A program made the translations under genes and the position numbers. Below the pieces are notes generated by a model, which did not search any database, was not told the origin of the DNA, and saw only the letters and a list, made by a program, of their open reading frames with translations. Source: Planctomycetota bacterium (GTDB taxonomy: Bacteria; Planctomycetota; Phycisphaerae; UBA1845). Taken from it: 6,864 nt of DNA. Below are positions 1 through 6,047 of the stretch, piece after piece (position 1 is the first letter of the stretch; the number at the start of each line of letters is the position of its first letter). The stretch is taken from contig JADFIX010000205.1 in NCBI GenBank assembly GCA_022566435.1, forward strand, positions 1 to 6,864, read 5' to 3'.

Positions 1-154
1 TCGTTTCAGATCGTTGGGGCGGGGCCATCTGGGATTTGGCTGTTCAGGCAGGAACGCCGAGTACCGATAATGGAATCGTCCGCCGAGGCTACCCGTGGTA
101 CGGCGACTCGTGTCGCCTTTGCCGGCGGGTTACCGCAAAAAGAAGAGGCGATCC
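1..154. other. Unassigned leader upstream of the aminotransferase gene
   Basis: Frame 1 is open from the window edge to about position 222 and frame 3 to about 236. Frame 2 meets a TAA stop at 68-70. None of the translations resembles a family I recognise, so the tail of an upstream gene cannot be confirmed or excluded. I see no convincing promoter. A GATAAT hexamer at 67-72 has no suitable -35 partner. Confidence 0.3.
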
Positions 155-1318
155 ATGCGCATTCCCGAGTTCAGCCCATTGTTTGGCAAAGACGAAGTCA
201 TTGGTGTGCTGCAAACGCTTGAAGACAACTGGTTGACCGAGGGAAAGAAGACCAAGCAACTAGAGGCGGCCCTTGCGGAGTACTTCGGTTGCAAGCACGT
301 GGTCATGGTTCCCAATGGCACACTGGCGATCTTCGCGGCGCTTAAGGTCTTGGGTATCGGTCCCGGCGATGAGGTGATCGTACCTGACCTGACGTTCTTC
401 GGCAGTGCTTCGGCGATCGTGTTGACCGGGGCAAAGCCGGTGTTCGCGGATATCGGCCTGCATGATTTCAACATCGATCCTTCGGCGGTAGAGGCGTGTT
501 TATCGGAACGCACAAAGGCGATCTTGCCCGTGCACTTGTACGGACAGTCCTGCGACCTGCCGGCCGTGATCGCGCTCGCGAAGCGGCACAATTTGTTTGT
601 CGTCGAGGATGCCGCCCAGGCGATGGGCGCTACTTTTGGTGATCGACATGTCGGAACGTTTGGGGACATCGGCTGCATGTCGTTCTTCGCCGACAAGACC
701 ATGACGACCGGTGAGGGTGGGGCGCTGTTGATCGACGATGACGATCTGGCTGACCGCTGCATGTATTTCAAGAACCAGGGCCGACTCAAGCGTGGTTCCT
801 TCCTACACGAGCATATGGGATACAATTTCCGGATTACCGACATGCAGGCGGCCATCGGGTTGGCGCAATTCTCCAGGCTCGACGAGATCATCGAGAAAAA
901 ACGTCGGTTACGAATGACGTACCGCGACCGGCTGGCGGACTGTTCCGGCCTGCGTCTCCCGATTGATACCGGCGTTGGCGAGGTTGTGCCGTTTCGCGTC
1001 AACATCCTCGTTTCCGACCCCGAAGGATTATCCTCGTTTCTGGCGGCCAGTGATATTGCCACGAGACGCTTCTTCTATCCCCTCCATCGCCAGCCGAGTT
1101 TTGATGAACAGAATTCCGTCGTCCCGTGTGCACCGGTGAATTCAGTTCGGGCTTTCGAGACAGGCCTCATGCTTCCCAGCGGCCTAGACCTTACCGAGAC
1201 CCAGATCGACAGGGTCTGTGCCTGTATTCACAACTACCAGCTTTCAATCGCAAACGGTGCGGATTCGTCGTCACTGTCGGTTGCGACAAGTGACACTAGC
1301 GCGGTCCTAGCGCGATGA
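155..1318 (+). CDS. DegT/DnrJ/EryC1/StrS family sugar aminotransferase (perosamine synthase-like)
   Basis: This 387-residue protein is a PLP-dependent aminotransferase of the family that converts nucleotide-linked keto-sugars to amino sugars in the cytoplasm, usually with glutamate as amino donor. Seen in the sequence: an N-terminal substrate segment with DNWLTEGKKTKQLE (24-37), the cofactor-phosphate region NGTLAIFAAL (54-63), the GDEVIVPDLTFFGSASAI stretch (71-88), VVEDAAQAMGA (149-159) with D152 placed to contact the PLP ring nitrogen, and SFFADKTMTTGEGG (176-189) with K181 as the expected Schiff-base lysine. GYNFRITDMQAAIGLAQ (222-238) and a C-terminal LPSGLDLTETQIDRVC motif complete the fold. 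The K-T-x-T-T-G-E-G-G form and GYNFR-T--QAAIG are typical of GDP-perosamine synthase relatives, but the sugar is an inference. The start at ATG 155 is preferred because AAGAGG (143-148) sits six bases upstream; an in-frame GTG at 95 would add 20 Arg-rich residues unlike the family. The length is normal. It heads a three-gene glycan cluster. Confidence 0.93.
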   Translation: MRIPEFSPLFGKDEVIGVLQTLEDNWLTEGKKTKQLEAALAEYFGCKHVVMVPNGTLAIFAALKVLGIGPGDEVIVPDLTFFGSASAIVLTGAKPVFADIGLHDFNIDPSAVEACLSERTKAILPVHLYGQSCDLPAVIALAKRHNLFVVEDAAQAMGATFGDRHVGTFGDIGCMSFFADKTMTTGEGGALLIDDDDLADRCMYFKNQGRLKRGSFLHEHMGYNFRITDMQAAIGLAQFSRLDEIIEKKRRLRMTYRDRLADCSGLRLPIDTGVGEVVPFRVNILVSDPEGLSSFLAASDIATRRFFYPLHRQPSFDEQNSVVPCAPVNSVRAFETGLMLPSGLDLTETQIDRVCACIHNYQLSIANGADSSSLSVATSDTSAVLAR

Positions 1319-1327
1319 TCTGGTGAC

Positions 1328-1349
1328 CGCGCCATGCGAGGCGCGTTTT
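1328..1349 (+). terminator. Terminator-like GC hairpin with T tract between two cluster genes
   Basis: CGCGCC (1328-1333) pairs perfectly with GGCGCG (1340-1345) around a six-base loop, and four T residues follow (1346-1349). It starts 10 bases after the aminotransferase stop and ends 12 bases before the next start, with AGGGA (1353-1357) acting as ribosome binding site for the next gene. The T run is short, so it may be a partial terminator or attenuator that lowers expression of the downstream genes rather than a full stop. Confidence 0.5.
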
Positions 1350-1361
1350 GGCAGGGAATAG

Positions 1362-2933
1362 ATGCCTACGACCGTTGACCTCGAGCCATCGTTGAGCCTG
1401 GAATCTCCGAGCGGTACGGACGCGCTCGCTCACCAATCGATCGGAAACGAGCGAGGCGTGCCGCAATCCGTGGGCACGGTGTCCCCACTCGTGGATACAC
1501 GAACGGGTGTGCCCGTCGGCGGCGATTGTCTCGATCAGTGCGCCGTCCTTCGACAGCGGTCAGCCAAGAGTCTCGATCGCTGGCGCACCAAGAACCGTTA
1601 TTACCACGATCAGCTCATTCGATACCTTCGCTTTCTCGTTCCCGAGGGCGAGACCGTTCTGCTGGTTGGATGTGAGGATGGCGCCCTGCTTTCGGCGATG
1701 AAGCCCGCCCGAGGTGTGGGCGTCGATTGCTCTTCGGAGATGATCGCCTCCGCCCGGAACCGTTTTCCCCGCCACGGCTATCATCTCGCGCCGGACTACA
1801 TGGCCGACCTCGAGGAATCGTTTGATTATGTCGTACTCAACGACATCGTCGGCGAAGTCCACGATCTGTTCGCATTGCTTCAGCGCGTGGCGACCTGGTG
1901 CACGCCGACCGCGCGATTGATAATCGTGCAACACAACTACCTCTGGCGGCCGATCCTGAAACTGGCCGCGGCGTTTGGTCTCAAGAGACCGGAAACAACA
2001 CAAAGCTGGCTGAGTGTCGGCGATCTTCGCGTGTTCCTCGATGGCGCGGGATTCGAGACGATCGATGTGCGGTCCAAGCTCTTTTGTCCGAAACGGCTGC
2101 TCGGCGTCGGATCGGTGGTCAACGCTCTGGCGGGACTTCTTCCGTTTGTGAATCGGATGGCCAGCACGGAAATCCTCGTCGCTCGACCGGTGCCGAGCCA
2201 CCGCGATCCGTCAGCAAGCTCGGCAAGCATCGTGCTGACAACAAGAGACGAACGCGACAACATCGAGCCGATGGTCCAGGCCATACCGCAGGTCGGCTCG
2301 GCGACGGAGATCATCTTTGTCGAGGGGCATTCTCGCGATGGGACACGTGAGGAGATTGAGCGCGTGATAAAGGCCTTTCCCCACAAGAACATTCGTCTTC
2401 TGGTTCAGGACGGGGTGGGGCAAGGAGACGCCATTCGCAAGGGCTTCGGCGAGGCGACGGGCGATGTGGTGATTCTCTTGGAAGCGGACCAGACGTCCCC
2501 GCCACAGGACGTGCGCAAGGCGTTCGAGCTGATCGCGTCAGGGCGCTCGGAATATGTCAACGGAAGCCGTTTTATCTATCCCAGAAGCCGAGGGGCCATG
2601 CGGTTACGGAACGTCGTCGGCAATTTCATGTTCGCCGTCTGGTTTACTTGGTTTCTTGGTCAGCGGACCTCGGACGTGCTGTGCGGATTGAAGGCTATCG
2701 ATCGCCGCCAATTTGTAAGGCTGGAGAGAAACTGGGGTTTTCTGGGATTGTTCGACCCCTTCGGCGACTTCGAGCTACTGTTCGGCGCCGCGCGTCTGGG
2801 TCTGAAAATCTCGGAATTGCCAACGCGCTATACCAGCCGATTATACGGGGAGACAAAATCCCGATTCGTCAAACACGGACTGATGCTGGTTCGCATGGTC
2901 ATCAGAGCGACTTGGGTGTTCAAATGCCGGTAG
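1362..2933 (+). CDS. Bifunctional class I SAM-methyltransferase / family 2 glycosyltransferase
   Basis: This is a 523-residue fusion in one uninterrupted frame. Residues 1-65 are low in structure and rich in Ser, Gly and Pro. Residues about 70-275 form a Rossmann methyltransferase: motif I is VLLVGCEDGALL (99-110), followed by GVGVDCSSEMIASAR (117-131) for the SAM ribose acid, FDYVVLNDIVGEV (154-166), and a C-terminal lobe with ILVARP (271-276). Residues about 287-523 form a GT-A glycosyltransferase of the dolichyl-phosphate mannose synthase type: IVLTTRDERDNI (290-301), FVEGHSRDGTRE (319-330), GVGQGDAIRKGF (351-362), an acidic metal-site motif EADQTSPP (374-381), SDVLCGLKAIDRR (437-449) and FGDFELLFGAARLGLKISELP (468-487). 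A hydrophobic segment (about 415-432) suggests contact with the membrane, as expected if the partner is a polyprenyl phosphate. Bifunctional proteins with this domain order are known in bacteria. The methyl acceptor and donor sugar cannot be read from the sequence. The start has AGGGA four bases upstream. The next gene overlaps its last 10 bases. Confidence 0.9.
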   Translation: MPTTVDLEPSLSLESPSGTDALAHQSIGNERGVPQSVGTVSPLVDTRTGVPVGGDCLDQCAVLRQRSAKSLDRWRTKNRYYHDQLIRYLRFLVPEGETVLLVGCEDGALLSAMKPARGVGVDCSSEMIASARNRFPRHGYHLAPDYMADLEESFDYVVLNDIVGEVHDLFALLQRVATWCTPTARLIIVQHNYLWRPILKLAAAFGLKRPETTQSWLSVGDLRVFLDGAGFETIDVRSKLFCPKRLLGVGSVVNALAGLLPFVNRMASTEILVARPVPSHRDPSASSASIVLTTRDERDNIEPMVQAIPQVGSATEIIFVEGHSRDGTREEIERVIKAFPHKNIRLLVQDGVGQGDAIRKGFGEATGDVVILLEADQTSPPQDVRKAFELIASGRSEYVNGSRFIYPRSRGAMRLRNVVGNFMFAVWFTWFLGQRTSDVLCGLKAIDRRQFVRLERNWGFLGLFDPFGDFELLFGAARLGLKISELPTRYTSRLYGETKSRFVKHGLMLVRMVIRATWVFKCR

Positions 2934-3778
2934 CCGACTACCACGATCAGTTTGCCTCCGTCTTCGACACGATCTACCAGGACCGCGATGTGGCGGCGGA
3001 GTCGCGTTACTGCACGGAGTTGTTGGAGTTGGATGGCGTTCGAGGCCGGGGTGCGCACATTCTCGACTTCGGGTGTGGGACGGGATCGCACGTGTTCGCG
3101 TTCGCCGAATCGGGCCTCGCGGCGACGGGTTTCGATGTGTCCACTGCCATGATCGCACAGGCACGGAAAAAAGCGCCTTCGGCGGGCTCCGCCCCGGTCC
3201 ATTTCGAATCTGGGGATTTCAGTGATTTTCGGCGGCACCAAAATGGTACGAAGTTCAGTGGTGCCGTCAGTCTGTTCAACGTATTCAACTGCATGCCGAA
3301 CCCGGCTGCGATGCTCTCGCATCTTTGCCTCATACGCGAAGGGCTTGCCCCGGGCGCTCGGTTCGTCGTGGATGTGTGGAACGGTGCGGCCGTGTTCGCC
3401 GACGAGCCCCGGCCCAGTGTCCGCCATTTTTCGGTTGAGAAGAAGCCCGATCATGAACTCGTGCGCATCACGGTTCCCAAGCTCGAACGGATCGAGCAGG
3501 TGTGCATATTGCACTATCGCATGCTCACTCTGAACCGTGCGGCCGGCAGTTTTACGGAATTCGAGTCGGTGCATACGCTGAGGTTTCTCACGCCGGTGCA
3601 GTATCGCCATCTTTTTGAGATGGGCGGTATGACCATTATCGATGAGTTTGTCCACGGACGACCGGGCACACCGGTCACCGAACATGACTGGTACATCAGC
3701 TACCTACTTCGCAACGACGATTCATCCGCTTCTCACACGTCGCCGCGCGATGTCACCCTGGAAGTTGTTCCTCGTTGA
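2924..3778 (+). CDS. Class I SAM-dependent methyltransferase, possibly acting on an amino sugar
   Basis: This 284-residue protein has a standard SAM-binding fold. Residues 3-20 (VADYHDQFASVFDTIYQD) are the usual N-terminal cap, motif I is HILDFGCGTGSHV (45-57), TGFDVSTAMIAQAR (68-81) carries the acidic residue for the SAM ribose, ESGDFSDF (95-102) is motif II, and FSGAVSLFNVFNCM (111-124) is the post-II region. The C-terminal half, with HYRMLTLNRAAGSFTEFES (197-215) and HTLRFLTPVQYRHLFEMGGM (217-236), resembles in layout the N-methyltransferases of deoxyamino sugars (DesVI/TylM1 type). This comparison is from memory and unproven. The frame stays open upstream to 2648, but those codons lie inside the preceding gene. 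ATG 2924 is chosen because the protein then begins exactly at the family's N-terminal cap. It overlaps the preceding gene by 10 bases (2924-2933) with only a weak purine stretch ahead, which suggests translational coupling. Confidence 0.88.
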   Translation: MPVADYHDQFASVFDTIYQDRDVAAESRYCTELLELDGVRGRGAHILDFGCGTGSHVFAFAESGLAATGFDVSTAMIAQARKKAPSAGSAPVHFESGDFSDFRRHQNGTKFSGAVSLFNVFNCMPNPAAMLSHLCLIREGLAPGARFVVDVWNGAAVFADEPRPSVRHFSVEKKPDHELVRITVPKLERIEQVCILHYRMLTLNRAAGSFTEFESVHTLRFLTPVQYRHLFEMGGMTIIDEFVHGRPGTPVTEHDWYISYLLRNDDSSASHTSPRDVTLEVVPR

Positions 3779-3858
3779 ACTTCCGGGTGCGAGCCCTCGT
3801 GGCTACGTGTCATCGCCCCGGGTTTCACCTGCCCTACACCGCGACGGGCGTAATCGCG

Positions 3859-3864
3859 TATACT
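3859..3864 (+). promoter_or_regulatory. Possible -10 promoter element (TATACT)
   Basis: TATACT at 3859-3864 is one base off the bacterial -10 consensus and lies 47 bases before the coiled-coil gene, in the 133-base gap after the methyltransferase. The hexamer 17 bases upstream (ACACCG, 3836-3841) is a poor -35, so the call rests on the -10 alone. If real, it would separate transcription of the coiled-coil gene from the sugar cluster. Confidence 0.3.
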
Positions 3865-3911
3865 GATCCGGCAGGCGACGGACGAGATCTCGGTGTCCCG
3901 GATCGATCGAC

Positions 3912-4730
3912 ATGGAAAGGAAATCAAGAAAGAACGGCGAGAATCGGGAGCTGGATCCGGCCGAGGACAGGGTTCAGGCGATCAAGATCGAGTTGGCCGA
4001 AGCGATGAAGCAGCGGGCCGCGTTGCCGAAATCCGCATCCGATGAAGAAAAGGCCGCCGCGGCAGGGCACGTGGAGGGATTACAAACGCAGCTCCACGAG
4101 GCCAAGCAGCAAGTGCTGTCCATCAAACGCGGAGAGACGGCCAAGCTGGAGCGGGACCACAAAGAGAAGAAACAGCGGCACAAGAGGCTGAAAGCGATGC
4201 GTCAGGGCGACGGCCATGTGGCGCCGTACGAGGAGCCGTCCGCCCCGTCTCATCGGCCCGCCGCGTCTCGCCGCTCCGATGCGTCTCGCGGGCCCACCGC
4301 CACGCGACCGGCGGATCGCGCCGCCGAGGAGGCTTCCCGGGACGCCGCCAACGCGCATGATGCGTATCTCGAACGGCAGCGACTAGAGGCCGAGGACAAG
4401 ACCAGCTCCGAGGAGATGGCGGTCCTGCGGCGAGCTGCGGACAAAAAGCGAAAGAAGGACGAGGCGGCCAAGCGCCGCGAGGCTAAGAAACGCGAAAAGG
4501 CGGAGGCCAAGGCGAAGGACGAGACCGAGCGGCTGTCGGCGGAGAAGAAAGACCGTGCCGGGATTCGCCAGCAGGCCGCCCTGCAACGATCGCAAGAAGC
4601 CAAGGCCAAGAAGCGGCAGCAACGTGCGGACCGCGAAGGCCGTGACCGCGGGACGCCGGCGGCCGGGCAAACGGGGTGGTTCAGCGCGGTACTGCGAATG
4701 CTTAAAGGGTTATTCGGGGGGCGGCGGTAG
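3912..4730 (+). CDS. Highly charged coiled-coil protein with C-terminal amphipathic helix (hypothetical)
   Basis: I do not recognise a family. The 272-residue product is very rich in Lys, Arg, Glu and Ala. Residues about 15-97 look like a first long helix or coiled coil (ELAEAMKQRAAL, then LQTQLHEAKQQVLSIKRGE). Residues 98-135 are a Pro/Ser/Ala/Arg linker. Residues about 136-245 are a second charged helical region with repeated EAKKREKAEAKAK-type runs. The last residues, TGWFSAVLRMLKGLFGGRR (254-272), form a short amphipathic helix with bulky hydrophobics and basic residues, which could bind a membrane or a partner. There is no signal peptide. ATG 3912 has no clear Shine-Dalgarno site; another in-frame ATG lies at 4005 (residue 32). 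Wobble-position GC and an uninterrupted long frame support real coding, but low-complexity charged sequence makes database matches unreliable. A scaffold or membrane-associated role is only a guess. Confidence 0.72.
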   Translation: MERKSRKNGENRELDPAEDRVQAIKIELAEAMKQRAALPKSASDEEKAAAAGHVEGLQTQLHEAKQQVLSIKRGETAKLERDHKEKKQRHKRLKAMRQGDGHVAPYEEPSAPSHRPAASRRSDASRGPTATRPADRAAEEASRDAANAHDAYLERQRLEAEDKTSSEEMAVLRRAADKKRKKDEAAKRREAKKREKAEAKAKDETERLSAEKKDRAGIRQQAALQRSQEAKAKKRQQRADREGRDRGTPAAGQTGWFSAVLRMLKGLFGGRR

Positions 4731-4750
4731 CAGTCTAACTTTGTGTCGGC

Positions 4751-4777
4751 ACCGGCGGCTGTTGGAGCACCGTCGGT
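4751..4777 (+). terminator. Weak hairpin after the coiled-coil gene
   Basis: ACCGGCGG (4751-4758) can pair with CCGTCGGT (4770-4777) as RNA, with one G-U pair and an 11-base loop. It lies 20 bases past the stop codon. The sequence after it is only loosely T-rich (CGTTCGGTTTGTTCGG), so this is a weak terminator candidate. Confidence 0.25.
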
Positions 4778-4849
4778 CGTTCGGTTTGTTCGGATCAGAG
4801 GCTAGGCAGCGGATGTCGACCCGCGCCCGAAGAGAACGGCGTAGGCCGT

Positions 4850-4856
4850 GGAGAAG
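4850..4856 (+). promoter_or_regulatory. Ribosome binding site that decides the start of the DUF1579-like gene
   Basis: GGAGAAG at 4850-4856 lies six bases before ATG 4863. It overlaps an alternative in-frame GTG at 4848, which would have no site of its own. The protein should therefore start at 4863, which also puts the Lys/Arg-containing signal-peptide start at the N-terminus. Confidence 0.65.
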
Positions 4857-4862
4857 TTGAAC

Positions 4863-5435
4863 ATGAAAACGCGTGATCTTGCGACGTTACTTGTGATCGT
4901 CGGTGCAGGCGGGGCCCAGATCGGTTGCGTGCCGAACATGACCATCGATCAGATGAAAGAAATGAAGATCGTGCGACCGCCGGAACTCGATCTGCTCCGC
5001 ATGTTCGCCGGCAAATGGGAATCGACGGGCCGGGCAAGGATGGCCGGGCTGGAGAAAGACCTCATGGTGACCGGCACCAGCGAGGGCACATGGCACGCCG
5101 ACCGCTTTTGCCTGGTCAACGAAGATGTCTTTACGCTCGGGAAACTCGGCGACATGAAAGCCCTGACCGTCTGGCGCTGGGACGACAAACGTCGCGTGTT
5201 TCGATCTCATTGGTCCTACAACGACGGCAGCGCGGGCACCGGAAAGGCCACCTTCGATCCGCTGACTAAAACATGGCATTACACCACCAAAGGGAGCGGA
5301 CCGTGGTGCAGCTTGAAGGGAAAGGGCACCATCAAGTATCTCGATGAAAACAACGTGCAATGGGAATGGCACGAATGGGACGGCACCGGGCTGGTGAAAA
5401 TCATGGAACTCAAAGGCAGCAGTCGCCGGAAATGA
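4863..5435 (+). CDS. Exported DUF1579-like protein, possible lipoprotein
   Basis: This is a 190-residue protein. Residues 1-22 (MKTRD, then LATLLVIVGAGGAQIG and C22) look like a signal peptide. Cys22 after Ile-Gly suggests lipid attachment, but Gln at the -3 position departs from the usual lipobox, so periplasmic release is also possible. The body resembles the DUF1579 / lipocalin-like beta-barrel family: LLRMFAGKWESTGRARM (44-60) is the typical opening strand, then EGTWHADRFCLVNEDV (74-89), MKALTVWRWDDKRRVFRSHW (98-117), GKATFDPLTKTWHY (127-140) and a Trp-rich end, NVQWEWHEWDGTGLVKIMEL (164-183). Members of this family have no settled function; ligand or lipid binding in the envelope is assumed from the fold. 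The length is normal. The family call is from motif recall and has moderate certainty. No partner gene is obvious, and the nearest upstream gene ends 132 bases away. Confidence 0.75.
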   Translation: MKTRDLATLLVIVGAGGAQIGCVPNMTIDQMKEMKIVRPPELDLLRMFAGKWESTGRARMAGLEKDLMVTGTSEGTWHADRFCLVNEDVFTLGKLGDMKALTVWRWDDKRRVFRSHWSYNDGSAGTGKATFDPLTKTWHYTTKGSGPWCSLKGKGTIKYLDENNVQWEWHEWDGTGLVKIMELKGSSRRK

Positions 5436-5440
5436 AAAGC

Positions 5441-5454
5441 CCGCCCTCCGGCGG
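5441..5454 (+). terminator. Short GC hairpin after the DUF1579-like gene
   Basis: CCGCC (5441-5445) pairs with GGCGG (5450-5454) around a CTCC loop, five bases after the stop codon. AAAAG precedes it, as in many bidirectional terminators, but no matching T run follows (TAGCG). It may be a degenerate terminator. Confidence 0.3.
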
Positions 5455-5488
5455 TAGCGACCAAACGCAACCTACTTCACGGCGTTGG

Positions 5489-5542
5489 GTGCCATGCGTG
5501 CCATGCGTGCCATGCGTGCCATGGGTGCCATGGGTGCCATGG
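5489..5542 (+). repeat. Six-copy 9-bp tandem repeat (GTGCCATGC / GTGCCATGG)
   Basis: Three perfect copies of GTGCCATGC (5489-5515) are followed by three perfect copies of GTGCCATGG (5516-5542). The C-to-G switch falls at the middle of the array. The unit contains the palindrome CCATGG in its second form. The last copy is part of the left arm of the inverted repeat described at 5532-5681. A further isolated inverted copy, CCATGGCAC, occurs at 6150-6158. A reading frame passes through the array as repeated Val-Pro-Cys / Val-Pro-Trp, but nothing else supports translation. Confidence 0.95.
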
Positions 5543-5681
5543 CCAAGCCCGGTATTCCCGGGCGCCGCCATGCTGCCGCGGCGAAGACATTGCGGCGCTG
5601 CGCTCCCCGATTACATCGGGATGGCACCCGCGCATGCTGAGGTGCGATTACATGGCGGCGCTTCGCTTGACCATGGCACCC
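5532..5681. repeat. Long imperfect inverted repeat with inner hairpin, dispersed-repeat-like
   Basis: The outer arms GGGTGCCATGGCCAAGC (5532-5548) and GCTTGACCATGGCACCC (5665-5681) are inverted copies with 16 of 17 bases matching. The inner arms GCGCCGCCATG (5562-5572) and CATGGCGGCGC (5651-5661) match perfectly over 11 bases. Between them is a further perfect hairpin, CCCGAT-TAC-ATCGGG (5606-5620), followed by another GATGGCACCC (5620-5629) that could compete for the outer arm. The 150-base unit could fold as a long branched hairpin in RNA or extrude as a cruciform. It lies in a gene-free stretch between genes pointing towards each other. It could be a palindromic extragenic repeat, a relic of a small mobile element, or a structured transcript end. 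I favour a dispersed repeat, without proof. Confidence 0.75.
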
Positions 5682-5686
5682 GCGAC

Positions 5687-5696
5687 GACAATTGTC
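5687..5696. repeat. Perfect 10-bp palindrome GACAATTGTC
   Basis: GACAATTGTC lies five bases outside the right arm of the long inverted repeat and 51 bases past the stop of the convergent zinc-ribbon gene. It could be a boundary of the repeat, a protein-binding site or chance. Confidence 0.35.
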
Positions 5697-5746
5697 AGAA
5701 AGTGAGTCCGGCGGTGGAGCTCAATATCGGAGTCGCCGGCCACGGG

Positions 5747-5995
5747 CTATGCGACGTCGTGAACGTCCAGACGTTTCGCCGTGCTCCGGCGTCGGACCGG
5801 TTGGGGGCTGGTCCACGATCCGTTGCCATGCCGCTGGCGATCCATCGCCAGGGCACAGGCCGACACGGGATGCCTCTCGCCGCAGCAGGGACACCAAACG
5901 TAGACGGTTTGCGAAGGTCGGGGGGGCTTCAGATCGGTGATGGCAATCGCAAAACGACTCTGACAGTTAGGACACGCGATCGGAAGATTCGACAT
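5747..5995 (-). CDS. Small zinc-ribbon protein (hypothetical)
   Basis: This is an 82-residue product with two cysteine pairs, CPNC (8-11) and CPCC (35-38), spaced as in a single zinc ribbon. The segments are ACPNCQSRFAIAITD (7-21) and VYVWCPCCGERHPV (31-44). The rest (45-82) is a polar, basic tail without recognisable motifs. The start is supported by GAGG in GTGAGGTGT, six bases before ATG 5995; a second ATG directly upstream at 5998 would add one Met. No family can be named. Small zinc ribbons of this kind often have unassigned roles in nucleic-acid or protein binding, but nothing here shows which. The gene is monocistronic and faces the DUF1579-like gene. An 18-bp dyad lies 35-52 bases upstream and may regulate it. 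A real gene is likely, given the clear ribosome binding site and the Cys pattern, and the overlapping + strand frames have no such support. Confidence 0.7.
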   Translation of the reverse strand: MSNLPIACPNCQSRFAIAITDLKPPRPSQTVYVWCPCCGERHPVSACALAMDRQRHGNGSWTSPQPVRRRSTAKRLDVHDVA

Positions 5996-6029
5996 CATAC
6001 ACCTCACTTCACCGTACTCGCTCGCCCAC

Positions 6030-6047
6030 CATCTAAGACGTTAGATG
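6030..6047. promoter_or_regulatory. Operator-like perfect dyad upstream of the zinc-ribbon gene
   Basis: CATCTAA (6030-6036) and TTAGATG (6041-6047) are perfect inverted copies around GACG. The AT-rich 7-4-7 layout in a GC-rich region, 35-52 bases before ATG 5995, is what a dimeric repressor site over a promoter would look like. ATGACA lies just upstream on the minus strand as a poor -35 candidate, with no good -10. No regulator can be named, and no regulator gene is in the window. Confidence 0.5.

Noticed and set aside
95..154. A GTG start at 95 that would add 20 residues to the aminotransferase
   Set aside because: The added residues are Arg/Lys-rich and outside the family alignment, and the ATG at 155 has a well-placed AAGAGG site.
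130..1062. A 310-codon minus-strand frame opposite the aminotransferase
   Set aside because: It is antisense to a well-conserved aminotransferase gene, its translation has no family motif, and long antisense frames are common in GC-rich genes.
2648..2923. Upstream extension of the second methyltransferase frame into the fusion gene
   Set aside because: It would overlap the glycosyltransferase domain by nearly 300 bases and adds no family sequence; ATG 2924 fits the domain start.
2828..3685. A 285-codon minus-strand frame opposite the second methyltransferase
   Set aside because: The + strand frame has clear SAM-binding motifs; the antisense translation is His/Arg-rich without motifs.
5489..5542. 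The 9-bp tandem array as a CRISPR array
   Set aside because: The copies are contiguous with no spacers and far too short for CRISPR repeats.
5708..5739. CCGGCG (5708-5713) and CGCCGG (5734-5739) as a terminator for the zinc-ribbon gene
   Set aside because: The stem is only six bases with a 20-base loop and no T run on the minus-strand side.
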